Part shown: piece by piece, positions 21,450 to 31,187 of the stretch
Numbering within the stretch: position 1 is the stretch's first letter
How the letters are laid out: each line of letters opens with the position of its first letter
Assembly (NCBI GenBank): GCA_016190985.1
Contig: JACPPI010000007.1
Location: 62,001 to 126,000 of the forward strand
Length of the DNA stretch: 64,000 nt
From: Opitutia bacterium
GTDB lineage: Bacteria > Verrucomicrobiota > Verrucomicrobiia > Opitutales > Opitutaceae
Reading direction: 5' to 3'
The notes under the pieces: model-generated
What the model saw: the letters and a program-made list of their open reading frames with translations, nothing else
Told to the model about the DNA's origin: nothing
Databases searched by the model: none
Made by a program: the position numbers and the translations under genes

Positions 21450-22601
21450 ATGAAAGTGGCCGGGCTATTTGCGGGAATCGGCGGTATCGAGCTGGGTCTG
21501 CATCGAGCAGGACACCAGACCGCATTGCTATGTGAAATCGATCCGGCGGCCTGCGCGGTTTTGGGACACCATTTCCCGAATGTCCCCTTGCACCGGGATA
21601 TTCGCACCCTGACCAAACTGCCAAAGGGCACCGAGCTGCTGGCCGGCGGATTTCCCTGCCAAGATTTGTCCCAGGCGGGCAAGACCCGGGGCATCGGCGG
21701 GAGGAACTCAGGCTTGGTGAACGAGATATTCCGCCTGCTGGCGAAGAACGACGTGCCGCACGTGCTGCTGGAGAACGTCTCTTTCATGCTAGCGTTGGGC
21801 CGTGGACTCGCGATGCGCCATGTGACCTCGGAGTTGGAGCGCCTCGGCTATCGCTGGGCTTATCGTGTGCTCGACAGCCGGGCTTTCGGCCTGCCGCAAC
21901 GCCGGCAGAGGCTATTCCTCGTGGCGTCGCGGGACTTGGAACCCATGGAGCTGTTGATGGCGGACAATCATGCGGGCGATGAACCCATTGAGTGGAAGGG
22001 CAAAGCCTGCGGATTCTATTGGACCGAGGGCATCCGAGGACTGGGTTGGGCAGTGGATGCTGTTCCGACGCTGAAAGGCGGATCAACCATCGGCATTCCC
22101 TCGTCGCCGGCCATCTGGTTGCCCGATGGACGGGTCGTCACGCCAGACATCAGGGATGCCGAGAGGATGCAGGGGTTTGAGACCGACTGGACCAAAGTGG
22201 CCGAGAAAACCGGGCGCAAAGGATTTCGGTGGAAGCTGGTGGGCAACGCCGTGTCCGTGCCGGCTGCCGAGTGGGTTGGGCGGAAACTGATGGCGGGCAA
22301 GGGTGCCGTGGACATGAGGGTTCTCGATTTTGATATGGAGAAAACCTGGCCATCCGCGGCATTTGGCGGGCCCGGCCAAAGGACGCTCGGCGTCCAGATA
22401 TCGCTCTTCCCCGAGCACAAGGCGCGGCCATCCCTGGAAAAATTTCTACAGCACGAAACCAAGGAACTTTCACTGCGCGCAACCGAGGGGTTCATCTCCC
22501 GGCTTAAATCAGGGTCATTGCGCTACCCGCCTGAGTTCATGAACGCCTTGGAGAGGCATGCCGAGCGCATGCGCTGCCAGAAGGAGCTGGCGGTCGCATG
22601 A
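21450..22601 (+). CDS. DNA (cytosine-5-)-methyltransferase
   Basis: A 383-residue m5C methyltransferase. Motif I is GLFAGIGGIELGL, motif IV with the catalytic Cys is AGGFPCQDLSQAG (Cys at about residue 70), motif VI is LLENV, motif VIII QRRQRLFLVAS and motif X GNAVSVP; the target-recognition region lies between VIII and X (residues about 165-250). The last 80 residues are an unusual C-terminal extension. The ATG at 21450 directly precedes motif I. Its stop overlaps the start of a restriction-endonuclease-like gene by four bases, giving a type II R-M system; the methylated sequence cannot be read from the protein. No Vsr gene is adjacent. Confidence 0.93.
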   Translation: MKVAGLFAGIGGIELGLHRAGHQTALLCEIDPAACAVLGHHFPNVPLHRDIRTLTKLPKGTELLAGGFPCQDLSQAGKTRGIGGRNSGLVNEIFRLLAKNDVPHVLLENVSFMLALGRGLAMRHVTSELERLGYRWAYRVLDSRAFGLPQRRQRLFLVASRDLEPMELLMADNHAGDEPIEWKGKACGFYWTEGIRGLGWAVDAVPTLKGGSTIGIPSSPAIWLPDGRVVTPDIRDAERMQGFETDWTKVAEKTGRKGFRWKLVGNAVSVPAAEWVGRKLMAGKGAVDMRVLDFDMEKTWPSAAFGGPGQRTLGVQISLFPEHKARPSLEKFLQHETKELSLRATEGFISRLKSGSLRYPPEFMNALERHAERMRCQKELAVA

Positions 22602-23452
22602 GCACGTCATTGGGAGAACAGATCATCGCTCGCACCATGCAGGCGGGTTTGGTGACAGACCGGCACGGCAATCACTGGCAATATCACTCCCGCAGCGATC
22701 ATCACAGTAAAACGGCCTGTTGGGCGATAATGTTTGATCTGTTGCGCAGCTGCCATCTGCTGCGAAAGCATGCGGCCGAGGGGAAAATCGGCTTCGGCAT
22801 CAACCATGAACTGCGGGACTTCAGGGTTAACCGGAAGAAAAACCTCGATCTGGTCGTGTGCGTCGGCCAGCCGCTCAATGAGCCGAAGTCTTCGTTGGCC
22901 GGGTATGGCGCCGAGATGGGCATCAAGCTGACGGCGGCGGAACAGAGGGAGCTCGACCTTTTGCCGGAGTTGCGCCGTGGAACGGTATCCAATGTGCATC
23001 TCGCGCTGGAGGCAAAAGCATGCATGACGGAGCACGGAAAGGCGAGGCCGCGGCTTTACGACGAACTCGCCTCCTCCTTCCAGGCGATACACGGCGATAC
23101 GAACAACGCGATCGCGGCGGCTTTTGTGATGATCAATACCACCGAAAAGTTTGCCAGCCCGTCATCGCGCAACCCAGGGCGCATCAGGAAAGGCAGTCTC
23201 GTTTTCAATGCGCACAAACAGCCCGAAGTGGCGCTCAAGGTTTTGGAAAAGATGATGGAGTTGCCGCGCCGGAGCGACGAAAAGCAGGCTGGTTTCGACG
23301 CCGTCGGCATATCCATGATCGACTGCCAGAACGATGGCTCGCGAATAACGATCAACGATGCGGTCAATGCGCAGGTCAGCCCGATTGTTCGTTACGATGC
23401 CCTGATCCAGCGTTTGGCCCACCTTTACGCCACCAAATTCAGCTCCATCTAA
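22598..23452 (+). CDS. Putative type II restriction endonuclease
   Basis: A 284-residue protein whose start overlaps the methyltransferase stop (ATGA). A PD-(D/E)xK nuclease core is visible: NLDLVVCVG gives the Asp near residue 84, and LALEAKACMTEH gives ExK at residues 138-140, followed by an alpha-helical RPRLYDELASSFQAIH. I do not recognise a specific isoschizomer family. Partnering with an m5C methylase is the main support. GC content looks somewhat lower than in flanking genes, in keeping with acquisition by transfer. Confidence 0.75.
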   Translation: MSTSLGEQIIARTMQAGLVTDRHGNHWQYHSRSDHHSKTACWAIMFDLLRSCHLLRKHAAEGKIGFGINHELRDFRVNRKKNLDLVVCVGQPLNEPKSSLAGYGAEMGIKLTAAEQRELDLLPELRRGTVSNVHLALEAKACMTEHGKARPRLYDELASSFQAIHGDTNNAIAAAFVMINTTEKFASPSSRNPGRIRKGSLVFNAHKQPEVALKVLEKMMELPRRSDEKQAGFDAVGISMIDCQNDGSRITINDAVNAQVSPIVRYDALIQRLAHLYATKFSSI

Positions 23453-23474
23453 TCCGCCCAAGGAGTTTTTGCTT

Positions 23475-24455
23475 ATGAATCGCCGTGATTTCCTCCTCAA
23501 GTCCGGCGCGGCCGCCTCGCTGGGCCTGTTCGCGAAAGCCCCGCTGTTCGCCCAAGCCCCCGCGACAAACTCAGGGCCCGCCGCCGCCACCACCACCTTG
23601 CTCGTCGCGCCGCCGCCCCCGGTGACCACGTTCACGCCATTGCGCCGCAACGTCGGGTATTTCACCGGCCGCGGCGGCAGCATCGGCTGGCTGGTCAATC
23701 CCGACGCGGTGGTGGCGGTGGACACGCAGTTCCCCGAGACGGCCGCGATTTTCCTCCGCGACCTGCCCGGCCGCGCCGGGCGCACCCTTGATGCGGTGAT
23801 CAACACACACCACCACGGCGACCACACGGGCGGCAACGGCGTCTTCCGGCCCGCGACAAAGACCATCGTGGCCCACGCCAACGTGCCCGGGCTCATGCGC
23901 GCTGCCGCCGCCCGCAACCCGAAGCCACCGAGCGAGGCGGAACTGGCGCTGATGATCCCCGATCTGGGTTTCGCGGAGGGCTACCGGCAGGGCTTCGGCG
24001 ACGAGGCGATCAGTTGCAAATACCTCGGGCCGGCGCACACGAAGGGCGACATTGTCGTCCTCTTCGAGCAGGCCAACGTCGTGCACCTTGGCGACCTGCT
24101 GTTCAACCGGCTCTATCCCGTCATCGACCGGCCCGGCGGCGCGAGCATCCGCCACTGGGTGACCGTGCTGGAGAAAATCGTCGCCGACTACCCGAAGGAC
24201 GCGATCTACGTCAGCGGTCACGGCCAGGCGAAGTTCGGCGTCGAGTGCCGCCCGGCCGACCTGCTGGTGTTCCGCGACTATCTGTCGGCGCTGCTGGCGC
24301 ACGTCGAAGGCGAGATCAAAGCCGGCAAACCGAAAGAGGAGATCACCAAGCTGGAAAACCTCGCCGGCTTTCCCGACTTCCATGTGCCGCCCGGGCCGGG
24401 CAACCGCCTGCCCGCGAACCTCGGCGTCGCCTACGACGAATTGACGGCAGGGTGA
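23475..24455 (+). CDS. Tat-exported metallo-beta-lactamase-fold hydrolase
   Basis: A 326-residue protein with a twin-arginine signal (NRRDFLLKSGAAASLGLF) and an MBL core: the metal motif is VINTHHHGDHTGGNG, with further ligands in YLGPAHTKGDIVV and YVSGHGQAKFG. This is a two-metal hydrolase of the broad MBL superfamily, closest in layout to periplasmic thiol-ester or lactam-type hydrolases; substrate unknown. The ATG at 23475 is used because AAGGAG lies at a suitable distance and the twin-arginine motif begins at once. A long Pro-rich linker follows the signal. Confidence 0.85.
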   Translation: MNRRDFLLKSGAAASLGLFAKAPLFAQAPATNSGPAAATTTLLVAPPPPVTTFTPLRRNVGYFTGRGGSIGWLVNPDAVVAVDTQFPETAAIFLRDLPGRAGRTLDAVINTHHHGDHTGGNGVFRPATKTIVAHANVPGLMRAAAARNPKPPSEAELALMIPDLGFAEGYRQGFGDEAISCKYLGPAHTKGDIVVLFEQANVVHLGDLLFNRLYPVIDRPGGASIRHWVTVLEKIVADYPKDAIYVSGHGQAKFGVECRPADLLVFRDYLSALLAHVEGEIKAGKPKEEITKLENLAGFPDFHVPPGPGNRLPANLGVAYDELTAG

Positions 24456-24480
24456 ACGGGTCCGCCTTGTATTGAACGCT

Positions 24481-24508
24481 GTCCGCCTTCGCCAAGGCTA
24501 CGGCGGAC
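24481..24508. repeat. Imperfect palindrome with GTCCGCC / GGCGGAC arms
   Basis: GTCCGCC and GGCGGAC enclose 14 bases. The same theme (TGTCCGCCATAGCCCCGC) occurs at 42583-42603 in the NUDIX region, so it is probably a dispersed repeat. Confidence 0.45.
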
Positions 24509-24510
24509 TA

Positions 24511-24535
24511 TTTCCTTTCCGCTTCGGAAAGGAAA
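24511..24535. terminator. Hairpin following the tmRNA 3' end
   Basis: TTTCCTTTCC and GGAAAGGAAA form a perfect 10-bp stem with a five-base loop one base after the tmRNA CCA end, convergent with the MBL gene. It may terminate both, though T-runs are weak. Confidence 0.6.
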
Positions 24536-24536
24536 T

Positions 24537-24892
24537 TGGTGGAGGTGAGGGGAGTTGAACCCCTGTGTCCCGGGCCTTCACGCACAGCATCTACCTGCAT
24601 AGCGTCGGTTTGGATCTCGCCTCAAAGGACGCGTGGACGCGCGCTTCCTTCTCGGCCAGCCATGGTTGAAGATACGGCGGCGAGGTCATGACGGCCCTCA
24701 CCGCTATTCCTGCTGTCGACGTTACTATCCCCTAGCAGGTGTCAGGGTAGGAACGTGGCTGCAATTTTTAGGCAGCCAGGGGCATTTCTTCGAATGTGCC
24801 GTTTGTTTGTTTTGAAGAGGGATTAACGAGAGGCCTTCACTCTCGACAGGCAGCTGCGCGCTCCAACCCAGGGTCGAATCCAGAACACCCCC
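24537..24892 (-). ncRNA. ssrA: tmRNA (ssrA)
   Basis: A 356-nt tmRNA. The 5' end GGGGGTG pairs with CACCTCC just before the encoded 3' CCA to form the 7-bp acceptor stem (one G-U). The T-arm is GGGTTCAACTCCCCT-like, and the 5' side continues TTCTGGATTCGACC, typical of one-piece tmRNA. The tag reading frame ends at 24768 and encodes a peptide ending NGTFEEMPLAA before TAA, a normal Ala-Ala proteolysis tag. tmRNA with SmpB rescues stalled ribosomes. The 5' boundary is inferred from the acceptor pairing. Confidence 0.95.
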
Positions 24893-24947
24893 GAAAGGGA
24901 AATGAGATGAATGACCGGAAGTGCCGAGCACACCGTCAAAGAACGTG

Positions 24948-24985
24948 CCCCTTCGACAAGCTCAGGGTCCCGGGCCTGTCGAGGG
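24948..24985. repeat. Common environmental repeat CCCTTCGACAAGCTCAGGG
   Basis: An intergenic imperfect palindrome of a type widespread in soil and water bacteria, followed by a partial second arm CCTGTCGAGGG. It lies in the 274-bp gap between tmRNA and the acyl-CoA dehydrogenase gene; nothing else is supported there. Confidence 0.5.
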
Positions 24986-25166
24986 AGGAGCGGGAACGTG
25001 CCACAACACCGGCTGAAAGCAAGCCGGGCGCGGCCCTTTCTCGGGGGGAACTTAGGCCCAAAGGGTTAAATGGGCGTTTGGCGGCCCCCACTCGGTTGAC
25101 GGAGAAGCCGCCGGGCCGTTTAGTGCCAGAACCACCACAGGTCGCCGCCGAGCGGTGCCCCGCGCC

Positions 25167-27074
25167 ATGTCCACCGTAGCCGAAACTCCGCCCCCGAAAA
25201 ACCCGACCGAAGACGGCCGGTCCGTCCTCGACATGTCGAAGATGAACGAGGGCCAGCGCGCGGCCTTGCAGATCACCGAGGCGGCGCGCGAGTCGCACGA
25301 CGACCTGAGCTTCGTCGCCCACCTCTTCATGGGCCGGTGGAAGCCGGAGAAGCTCTACCCGGTGACCGAGGTGGACGCGGAGGAGAAGGCGCGGGCGGAC
25401 AAATTCCTCGCCGAGCTCGCCATCTTCCTGCGCGAGAAAGTGGATGCGGACCGGATCGACCGCACGGGTGAGATTCCGGACGAGGTGCTGGCCGGCCTCG
25501 CGCAGCTCGGGGCCTACGGCATCAAGGTGCCGCAGAAATACGGCGGCCTCGGCTTCTCCCAGACGACCTATGGCCGCGTGTGCCAGCTCATCGCCAGCCA
25601 CTGCACGAACACTTTCGCCCACCTCTCGATCCACCAGTCGGTCGGCGTGCCGCAACCGCTCATGCTCTTCGGCACCGAGGAGCAGAAGCGGAAATTCCTC
25701 CCGCGCGTGGCGGGCGGCGAGATCTCGGCCTTCGCGCTCACCGAGGCGGGGGTGGGCTCCGATCCCGCGCGCATGGCCACCAAGGCCGTGCCCACCGCGG
25801 ACGGCGAAGCCTTCCTCCTCACCGGCGAGAAGCTCTGGTGCTCCAACGGCACGCGCGCCGGCCTGCTGATCGTCGCGGCGCAGACGCCGCCCAAGACGGT
25901 CGACGGCAAGCCGCGCACGCAGATCACCACCTTTGTCGTCGAGGCCAAGGCCCCCGGGGTCGAGGTCGTGTGCCGCAGCCAGTTCATGGGCCACCGCGCG
26001 ATCTACAACGGCGTGCTCCGCTTCACCAACGTCCGCGTGCCGCGCGCCCACATCGTCGGCGGCGAGGGCCGCGGCCTGAAGGTCGCGCTGACCACGCTCA
26101 ACGCCGGCCGCCTCTCGATCCCCGCCGCCAGCATCGGCGTCGCCAAGCGCGCGCTGCAGATCGCGCGCGAGTGGGGCAAGGCCCGCATCCAGTGGGGCGT
26201 GCCCGTCGGCGAACACGCCGCCGTGGCGGAAAAGATCCGCCGCATCGCCGCCCATGCCTTCGCCATGGAGGCCATGCTCACGGCCACCTCGCGCCTCGTC
26301 GACCGCGACAAGCGGGCCGACATCCGCCTCGAGGCCGCCATGTGCAAGCTCTGGGGCACGGAGAAGGCCTGGATGTGCCTCGACGACCTGATGCAGATCC
26401 GCGGCGGCCGCGGCTACGAGACCGAGCAGTCGTTGATCGCCCGCGGCGAAAAACCCTATCCCGTCGAGCGCCTGATGCGCGACAACCGCGTCACGACCAT
26501 CTTCGAGGGCTCGTCCGAGATCCTGCGCCTGTTCATCATGCGCGAGGCGCTGGACCCGCACCTCAAGGTCGCCGGCATCGCGCTCAATTCGGAGCGGCCT
26601 TGGGGCGAGCGGATCAGGAGCGCGCTCCACGCCGCGGGCTTTTATCTCTTCTGGTATCCGCGCCAGTGGTGGCCCTTCGGCGGCGCGGCCCCGGCCGGCA
26701 TGCATCCGCGCCTTGCCGGGCACATGACGGAAGTCGCCGGGCTCAGCCGCCGGCTCGCGCGGACCCTGTTCCACCAGATGGTCCTCCACGGCGTGAAGCT
26801 GGAGAAACGCCAGGTGCAGCTCGCCCGCTTTGCCGACATCGGCGCCGATCTCCTCGCCCTCGCCGCGACCTGCGTCTACGCGCAGAAACTGCTGCGCGAC
26901 GGCGAGCCGCCGGAAAAGATCTTCATGCTGGCGGATGATTTTCGCGCCCAGGCGCTCATGCGCGTGGAGCAGAACTTCCGCGGCATCCGGCGCAACGCCG
27001 ACCAGCACGGCTACGACCTCGCCCAGCAGGTGATCAACGGCGAGCACCGGTGGGTCGAGCGCGGGATCGTGTGA
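25167..27074 (+). CDS. Acyl-CoA dehydrogenase, VLCAD-like long form
   Basis: A 635-residue flavoprotein dehydrogenase. The N-terminal domain carries LGAYGIKVPQKYGGLGFSQ; the FAD/substrate segment is AFALTEAGVGSDPARMATKA, then WCSNGTRAGLLIV; the catalytic base is the Glu in RVTTIFEGSSEILRLF (about residue 455). A C-terminal extension of about 170 residues, typical of ACAD9/VLCAD-type membrane-associated enzymes, is present. It introduces the trans double bond in long-chain acyl-CoA and passes electrons to ETF. The ATG at 25167 follows a long non-coding stretch. It is alone on this strand and faces the gcdH-like gene. Confidence 0.9.
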   Translation: MSTVAETPPPKNPTEDGRSVLDMSKMNEGQRAALQITEAARESHDDLSFVAHLFMGRWKPEKLYPVTEVDAEEKARADKFLAELAIFLREKVDADRIDRTGEIPDEVLAGLAQLGAYGIKVPQKYGGLGFSQTTYGRVCQLIASHCTNTFAHLSIHQSVGVPQPLMLFGTEEQKRKFLPRVAGGEISAFALTEAGVGSDPARMATKAVPTADGEAFLLTGEKLWCSNGTRAGLLIVAAQTPPKTVDGKPRTQITTFVVEAKAPGVEVVCRSQFMGHRAIYNGVLRFTNVRVPRAHIVGGEGRGLKVALTTLNAGRLSIPAASIGVAKRALQIAREWGKARIQWGVPVGEHAAVAEKIRRIAAHAFAMEAMLTATSRLVDRDKRADIRLEAAMCKLWGTEKAWMCLDDLMQIRGGRGYETEQSLIARGEKPYPVERLMRDNRVTTIFEGSSEILRLFIMREALDPHLKVAGIALNSERPWGERIRSALHAAGFYLFWYPRQWWPFGGAAPAGMHPRLAGHMTEVAGLSRRLARTLFHQMVLHGVKLEKRQVQLARFADIGADLLALAATCVYAQKLLRDGEPPEKIFMLADDFRAQALMRVEQNFRGIRRNADQHGYDLAQQVINGEHRWVERGIV

Positions 27075-27086
27075 GCGGGAGCTGAT

Positions 27087-27198
27087 GGAGGGGCGGCTTT
27101 ACGCCGCGATGAATTGAGCACCGTTGTTTGCCGCAGCAAACCCGGTGTTTGTCCGGGCCGTCGCCCGGCAAAGGATCGCGGCATAAAGCCGCTCCTCC
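27087..27198. repeat. REP-like inverted repeat pair between convergent genes
   Basis: Two 24-base arms (27087-27110 and 27175-27198), differing at two positions, share GGCGGCTTTACGCCGCGAT-type sequence and enclose further inverted repeats (TTTGCCG / CGGCAAA). The element fills the space between two convergent stop codons and could also end both transcripts. Similar GGAGCGGCTTTAGCCGCGA elements are known REPs in proteobacteria. Confidence 0.65.
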
Positions 27199-27226
27199 AG
27201 TTCGATCATCGCCCTTTCCGCAAACC

Positions 27227-28420
<1,194 letters not shown>

Positions 28421-28444
28421 GGCGGGGAGATTGGTGCTAGGACT

Positions 28445-28504
28445 GGTAGGGCGAGGCGTCCCCGCCGAGCCGGGCGACGGCTCACCGGGACGGTTCGCCC
28501 TACC
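28445..28504. repeat. Imperfect palindromic repeat, 60 bp
   Basis: Arms GGTAGGGCGAGGCGTCCCC... and ...GGGACGGTTCGCCCTACC (26-27 bases each) pair with a few mismatches around a short loop, between two acyl-CoA dehydrogenase genes. Confidence 0.6.
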
Positions 28505-28546
28505 CGCAATCACTTGCCGGGAGTCGGGCGGCGAGGCAAGCCGGGT

Positions 28547-30343
28547 CTACTTGGCGGCGATGAGCGCCGGATAGCTGCCGACGGCGCCGAGGCGCGCGGC
28601 GAGGCGGCGGCGCATGGCGACGGTGTTGAGCGGCGTCCAGCGGAGGAGCTTGCGGGCGAGCCCGAGCTGCATCCGGAGCTCCTCGCCGGAGCCCATCGCG
28701 GCGAGGGCGTCGCGGGCGCGGTTCTCCATGCGGGCCACGCTGTCGTTGACCCAGGTCAGCGCGAGGTCGGCGTGGGTGGCGGCGTTGGCGCTGTGGCCGC
28801 GGATCTTCAGGGCGCGGAGCACGGCGCTCTCGCCGAGGAAGATCTCGATCACGAGGTCGCTGAGCACGGCGAGCACCTCCTGCTCGTGGATGAGCTTGTC
28901 GCCGAATTTCTGGTGGGCGCCGCCGAAGAGCAGCAGCACGGCCTTCTTCGCGCGGCCGAGGAGGAGCTGGGCGGAGGCGAGGTCGTCGCCGGTTTTCTCG
29001 GCGGCGGGCTCCTTCTGGGCGTCGGCGAAGGCGGCCATGGCGGCGGCCATGAGGGCGAGTTTGCCCTTGGCGGCGCGGCGGAGGAGGTTGGTCGGGATGA
29101 AGAGGCGGTTGATCTCGTTCGTGCCCTCGAAGATGCGGTTGATGCGCGCGTCGCGCGTCCCGCGGGCGGGCGAGAATTCCTCGGTGAAGCCGTAGCCGCC
29201 GTGGATCTGCAGCGCCTCGTCGGCGACGAAGGTGAGGATCTCGCTGCCGGCGACCTTGACGGCGGAGCACTCGAGGGCGAATTCCTCGATGGCGCGCGGA
29301 TAGCCGGCCTTGATCGACCAGACCATTTCGCCGGTCGCCTTGACCTGGTCCATCTGGCTGGCGGTGCGGTAGAGCGCGCTCTCGATGGCGTAGAGGCGCG
29401 CGGCCATCTCGCCGAGCTTGTGCTGGATCAGGCCGAACGACGCGATGGGCTTGCCGAACTGCTGGCGCTCGCCGGCGTATTTGACGGCGGCGCGGAGCAT
29501 GTCCTTCGCCGCGCCCGTCGTGCCGGCGCCGAGCGTGAAGCGGCCGAGGTTGAGGATGTTGAACGCGATGTAGGCGCCCTTCCCGACCTCGCCGAGCACG
29601 TTCTCGACCGGCACCTGCGCGTCCTCGAGGATGACCCGGCGCGTGGACGAGGTCTTGATGCCGAGCTTGAGCTCCTCGCGGCCGGTGGAGACGCCGGGGA
29701 AGGCCTTCTCGACGATGAACGCGGTGACGTGCTCGCCGTCGACCTTGGCGAAGACCACGAAGACATCGGCCCACGCGGCGTTGGTGATCCACATTTTCGC
29801 GCCGTTGAGGACGTAGTGGGTCCGGGCGGCGTTGAGCACGGCCTTGGTCTTCATGCCGAGCGCGTCGGAGCCGGAGCCGGCCTCGCTGAGGCAGTAGGCG
29901 GCCATCAGCTCGCCGGGGGCGAGGCGGGGCAGGTATTTCCTTTTCTGCGCCTCGGTGCCGAAATAGGTGATCGGGCCCGTGCCGATGCCGCTGTGCGCGC
30001 CGCAGGTGATGCCGAAGCCCGCGAGGCGGCTGAGCTGCTCGGCGACGCCGATGGCGGCGACCTTGCCGAGGCCGAGGCCGCCGTATTCCTCGGGGACCTC
30101 GAGGCCGAGCAGGCCGAGCTGCGCGGCCGAGCGGAACGCTTTCATCGCGACGCCGTCCTCGCGGTGTTCGAGCGCCTCGAGGTGCGGGAAGACTTCCTTG
30201 TCCATGAACTTCTCGGCGGTGGACGCCATCTCGCGCTCGTCGCTGGAGAGGTCCTCGGGCGTGAACACGAGTTCGGGCTTCGTCTCGGAGAACAGGAAAT
30301 TTCCACCGGTCAGGTGGGCGGGCAGGTCTTTTGGGTCGGACAT
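28547..30343 (-). CDS. Acyl-CoA dehydrogenase, FadE/VLCAD-like
   Basis: A 598-residue flavoprotein. Motifs: LGLLGLEVPEEYGGLGLGK, AAYCLSEAGSGSDALGMKTK for FAD/acyl binding, WITNAAWADVFVVFAK, and the catalytic Glu in RINRIFEGTNEINRLF, with a C-terminal extension of about 170 residues as in long-chain dehydrogenases. It oxidises medium- or long-chain acyl-CoA and reduces EtfAB encoded just upstream. The ATG at 30343 begins MSDPKDLPAHL; the earlier in-frame start would add an unlikely Arg/Pro-rich stretch. It ends the etf-emo operon on the minus strand. Confidence 0.92.
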   Translation of the reverse strand: MSDPKDLPAHLTGGNFLFSETKPELVFTPEDLSSDEREMASTAEKFMDKEVFPHLEALEHREDGVAMKAFRSAAQLGLLGLEVPEEYGGLGLGKVAAIGVAEQLSRLAGFGITCGAHSGIGTGPITYFGTEAQKRKYLPRLAPGELMAAYCLSEAGSGSDALGMKTKAVLNAARTHYVLNGAKMWITNAAWADVFVVFAKVDGEHVTAFIVEKAFPGVSTGREELKLGIKTSSTRRVILEDAQVPVENVLGEVGKGAYIAFNILNLGRFTLGAGTTGAAKDMLRAAVKYAGERQQFGKPIASFGLIQHKLGEMAARLYAIESALYRTASQMDQVKATGEMVWSIKAGYPRAIEEFALECSAVKVAGSEILTFVADEALQIHGGYGFTEEFSPARGTRDARINRIFEGTNEINRLFIPTNLLRRAAKGKLALMAAAMAAFADAQKEPAAEKTGDDLASAQLLLGRAKKAVLLLFGGAHQKFGDKLIHEQEVLAVLSDLVIEIFLGESAVLRALKIRGHSANAATHADLALTWVNDSVARMENRARDALAAMGSGEELRMQLGLARKLLRWTPLNTVAMRRRLAARLGAVGSYPALIAAK

Positions 30344-30395
30344 GGCGGGACGGGGTTGGCGGTTGGGTTGTTCGCGTGGGGAAAGTGAAAATACT

Positions 30396-31187
30396 TCAGA
30401 GGCCGAGTTTCTCAACGAGGAGTTCGGCGACGTCCAGGACGCGCGCCTCGCCGCCGTGGGCGGCGACGCCGTCGGACATCATGGTGAGGCAGAACGGGCA
30501 GCCGACCGCGACGGTCTTGGCGCCGGTGCCGAGGGCTTCCTTGGCGCGCTCGGTGGAGACGCGGCGCTTCGGGTCCTCCTCCATCCACATGCGGCCGCCG
30601 CCCGCGCCGCAGCACGAGGTGCCGGCGCGGTTGCGTTTCATCTCGCAGAGCGACTTGCCGCCGAGCGCGGTGGCGAGGACTTCGCGCGGCGCCTCGTGGA
30701 TGCCGTTCACGCGGGCGAGGTAGCACGGGTCGTGATAGGTGACGTCGCCCGCGGGCGCCGCGGCGGCGCCGGGCACGGCGGGCAGGCGGCCTTCCTTGAT
30801 GAGCGCGGCGAGCAGCTGCGTGTGGTGGACGACCTCGTATTGGCCGCCGAACTGCGAGTAGTCCTTCAGCAGCGCGTTCACGCAGTGCGGGCAATGCGCG
30901 ACGATGCGCTTCACGTTGTATTTCGCCAGGGTCCCGATGTTGGCGGTGGCGAGTTCCTGGAAAAGAAACTCGTCGCCGAGGCGCCGTGCGGAATCGCCGG
31001 TGCATTTCTCCTCGCGGCCGAGGATGGCGAAGTTGACCTTGGCGTGGTTGAGCAGCCGGACCATGGCGCGCGCGACGCGCTGGGCGCGGCGGTCATAGGC
31101 GGCGGCGCAACCGATCCAGTAGAGAATCTCGAAAGACGGATTCTCCTTCACGGTCGGGGCGGCGGGGACGTCGGGGGCGGTGCTCAT
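30396..31187 (-). CDS. CCG-domain Fe-S oxidoreductase, second subunit of ETF:quinone reductase
   Basis: A 263-residue protein with two CCG domains of the HdrB/GlpC type. Visible cysteine motifs are YWIGCAA, EKCTGDSARR, VAHCPHC, TYHDPCYLAR, SCCGAGGGRMW and VGCPFC, which bind a 4Fe-4S cluster of the heterodisulfide-reductase kind. Its ATG overlaps the stop of the membrane subunit gene by four bases. In syntrophic and other anaerobes the same modules (membrane NarI-like, 2x4Fe-4S, CCG) are fused in one ETF:(methyl)menaquinone oxidoreductase (DUF224 protein); here they are split. It would transfer electrons from EtfAB towards the membrane haem and quinone site. Confidence 0.85.
   Translation of the reverse strand: MSTAPDVPAAPTVKENPSFEILYWIGCAAAYDRRAQRVARAMVRLLNHAKVNFAILGREEKCTGDSARRLGDEFLFQELATANIGTLAKYNVKRIVAHCPHCVNALLKDYSQFGGQYEVVHHTQLLAALIKEGRLPAVPGAAAAPAGDVTYHDPCYLARVNGIHEAPREVLATALGGKSLCEMKRNRAGTSCCGAGGGRMWMEEDPKRRVSTERAKEALGTGAKTVAVGCPFCLTMMSDGVAAHGGEARVLDVAELLVEKLGL

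Noticed and set aside
24893-25166. A small gene between tmRNA and the acyl-CoA dehydrogenase
   Set aside because: The open frame there spans a dispersed repeat and has no recognisable product or ribosome-binding site.
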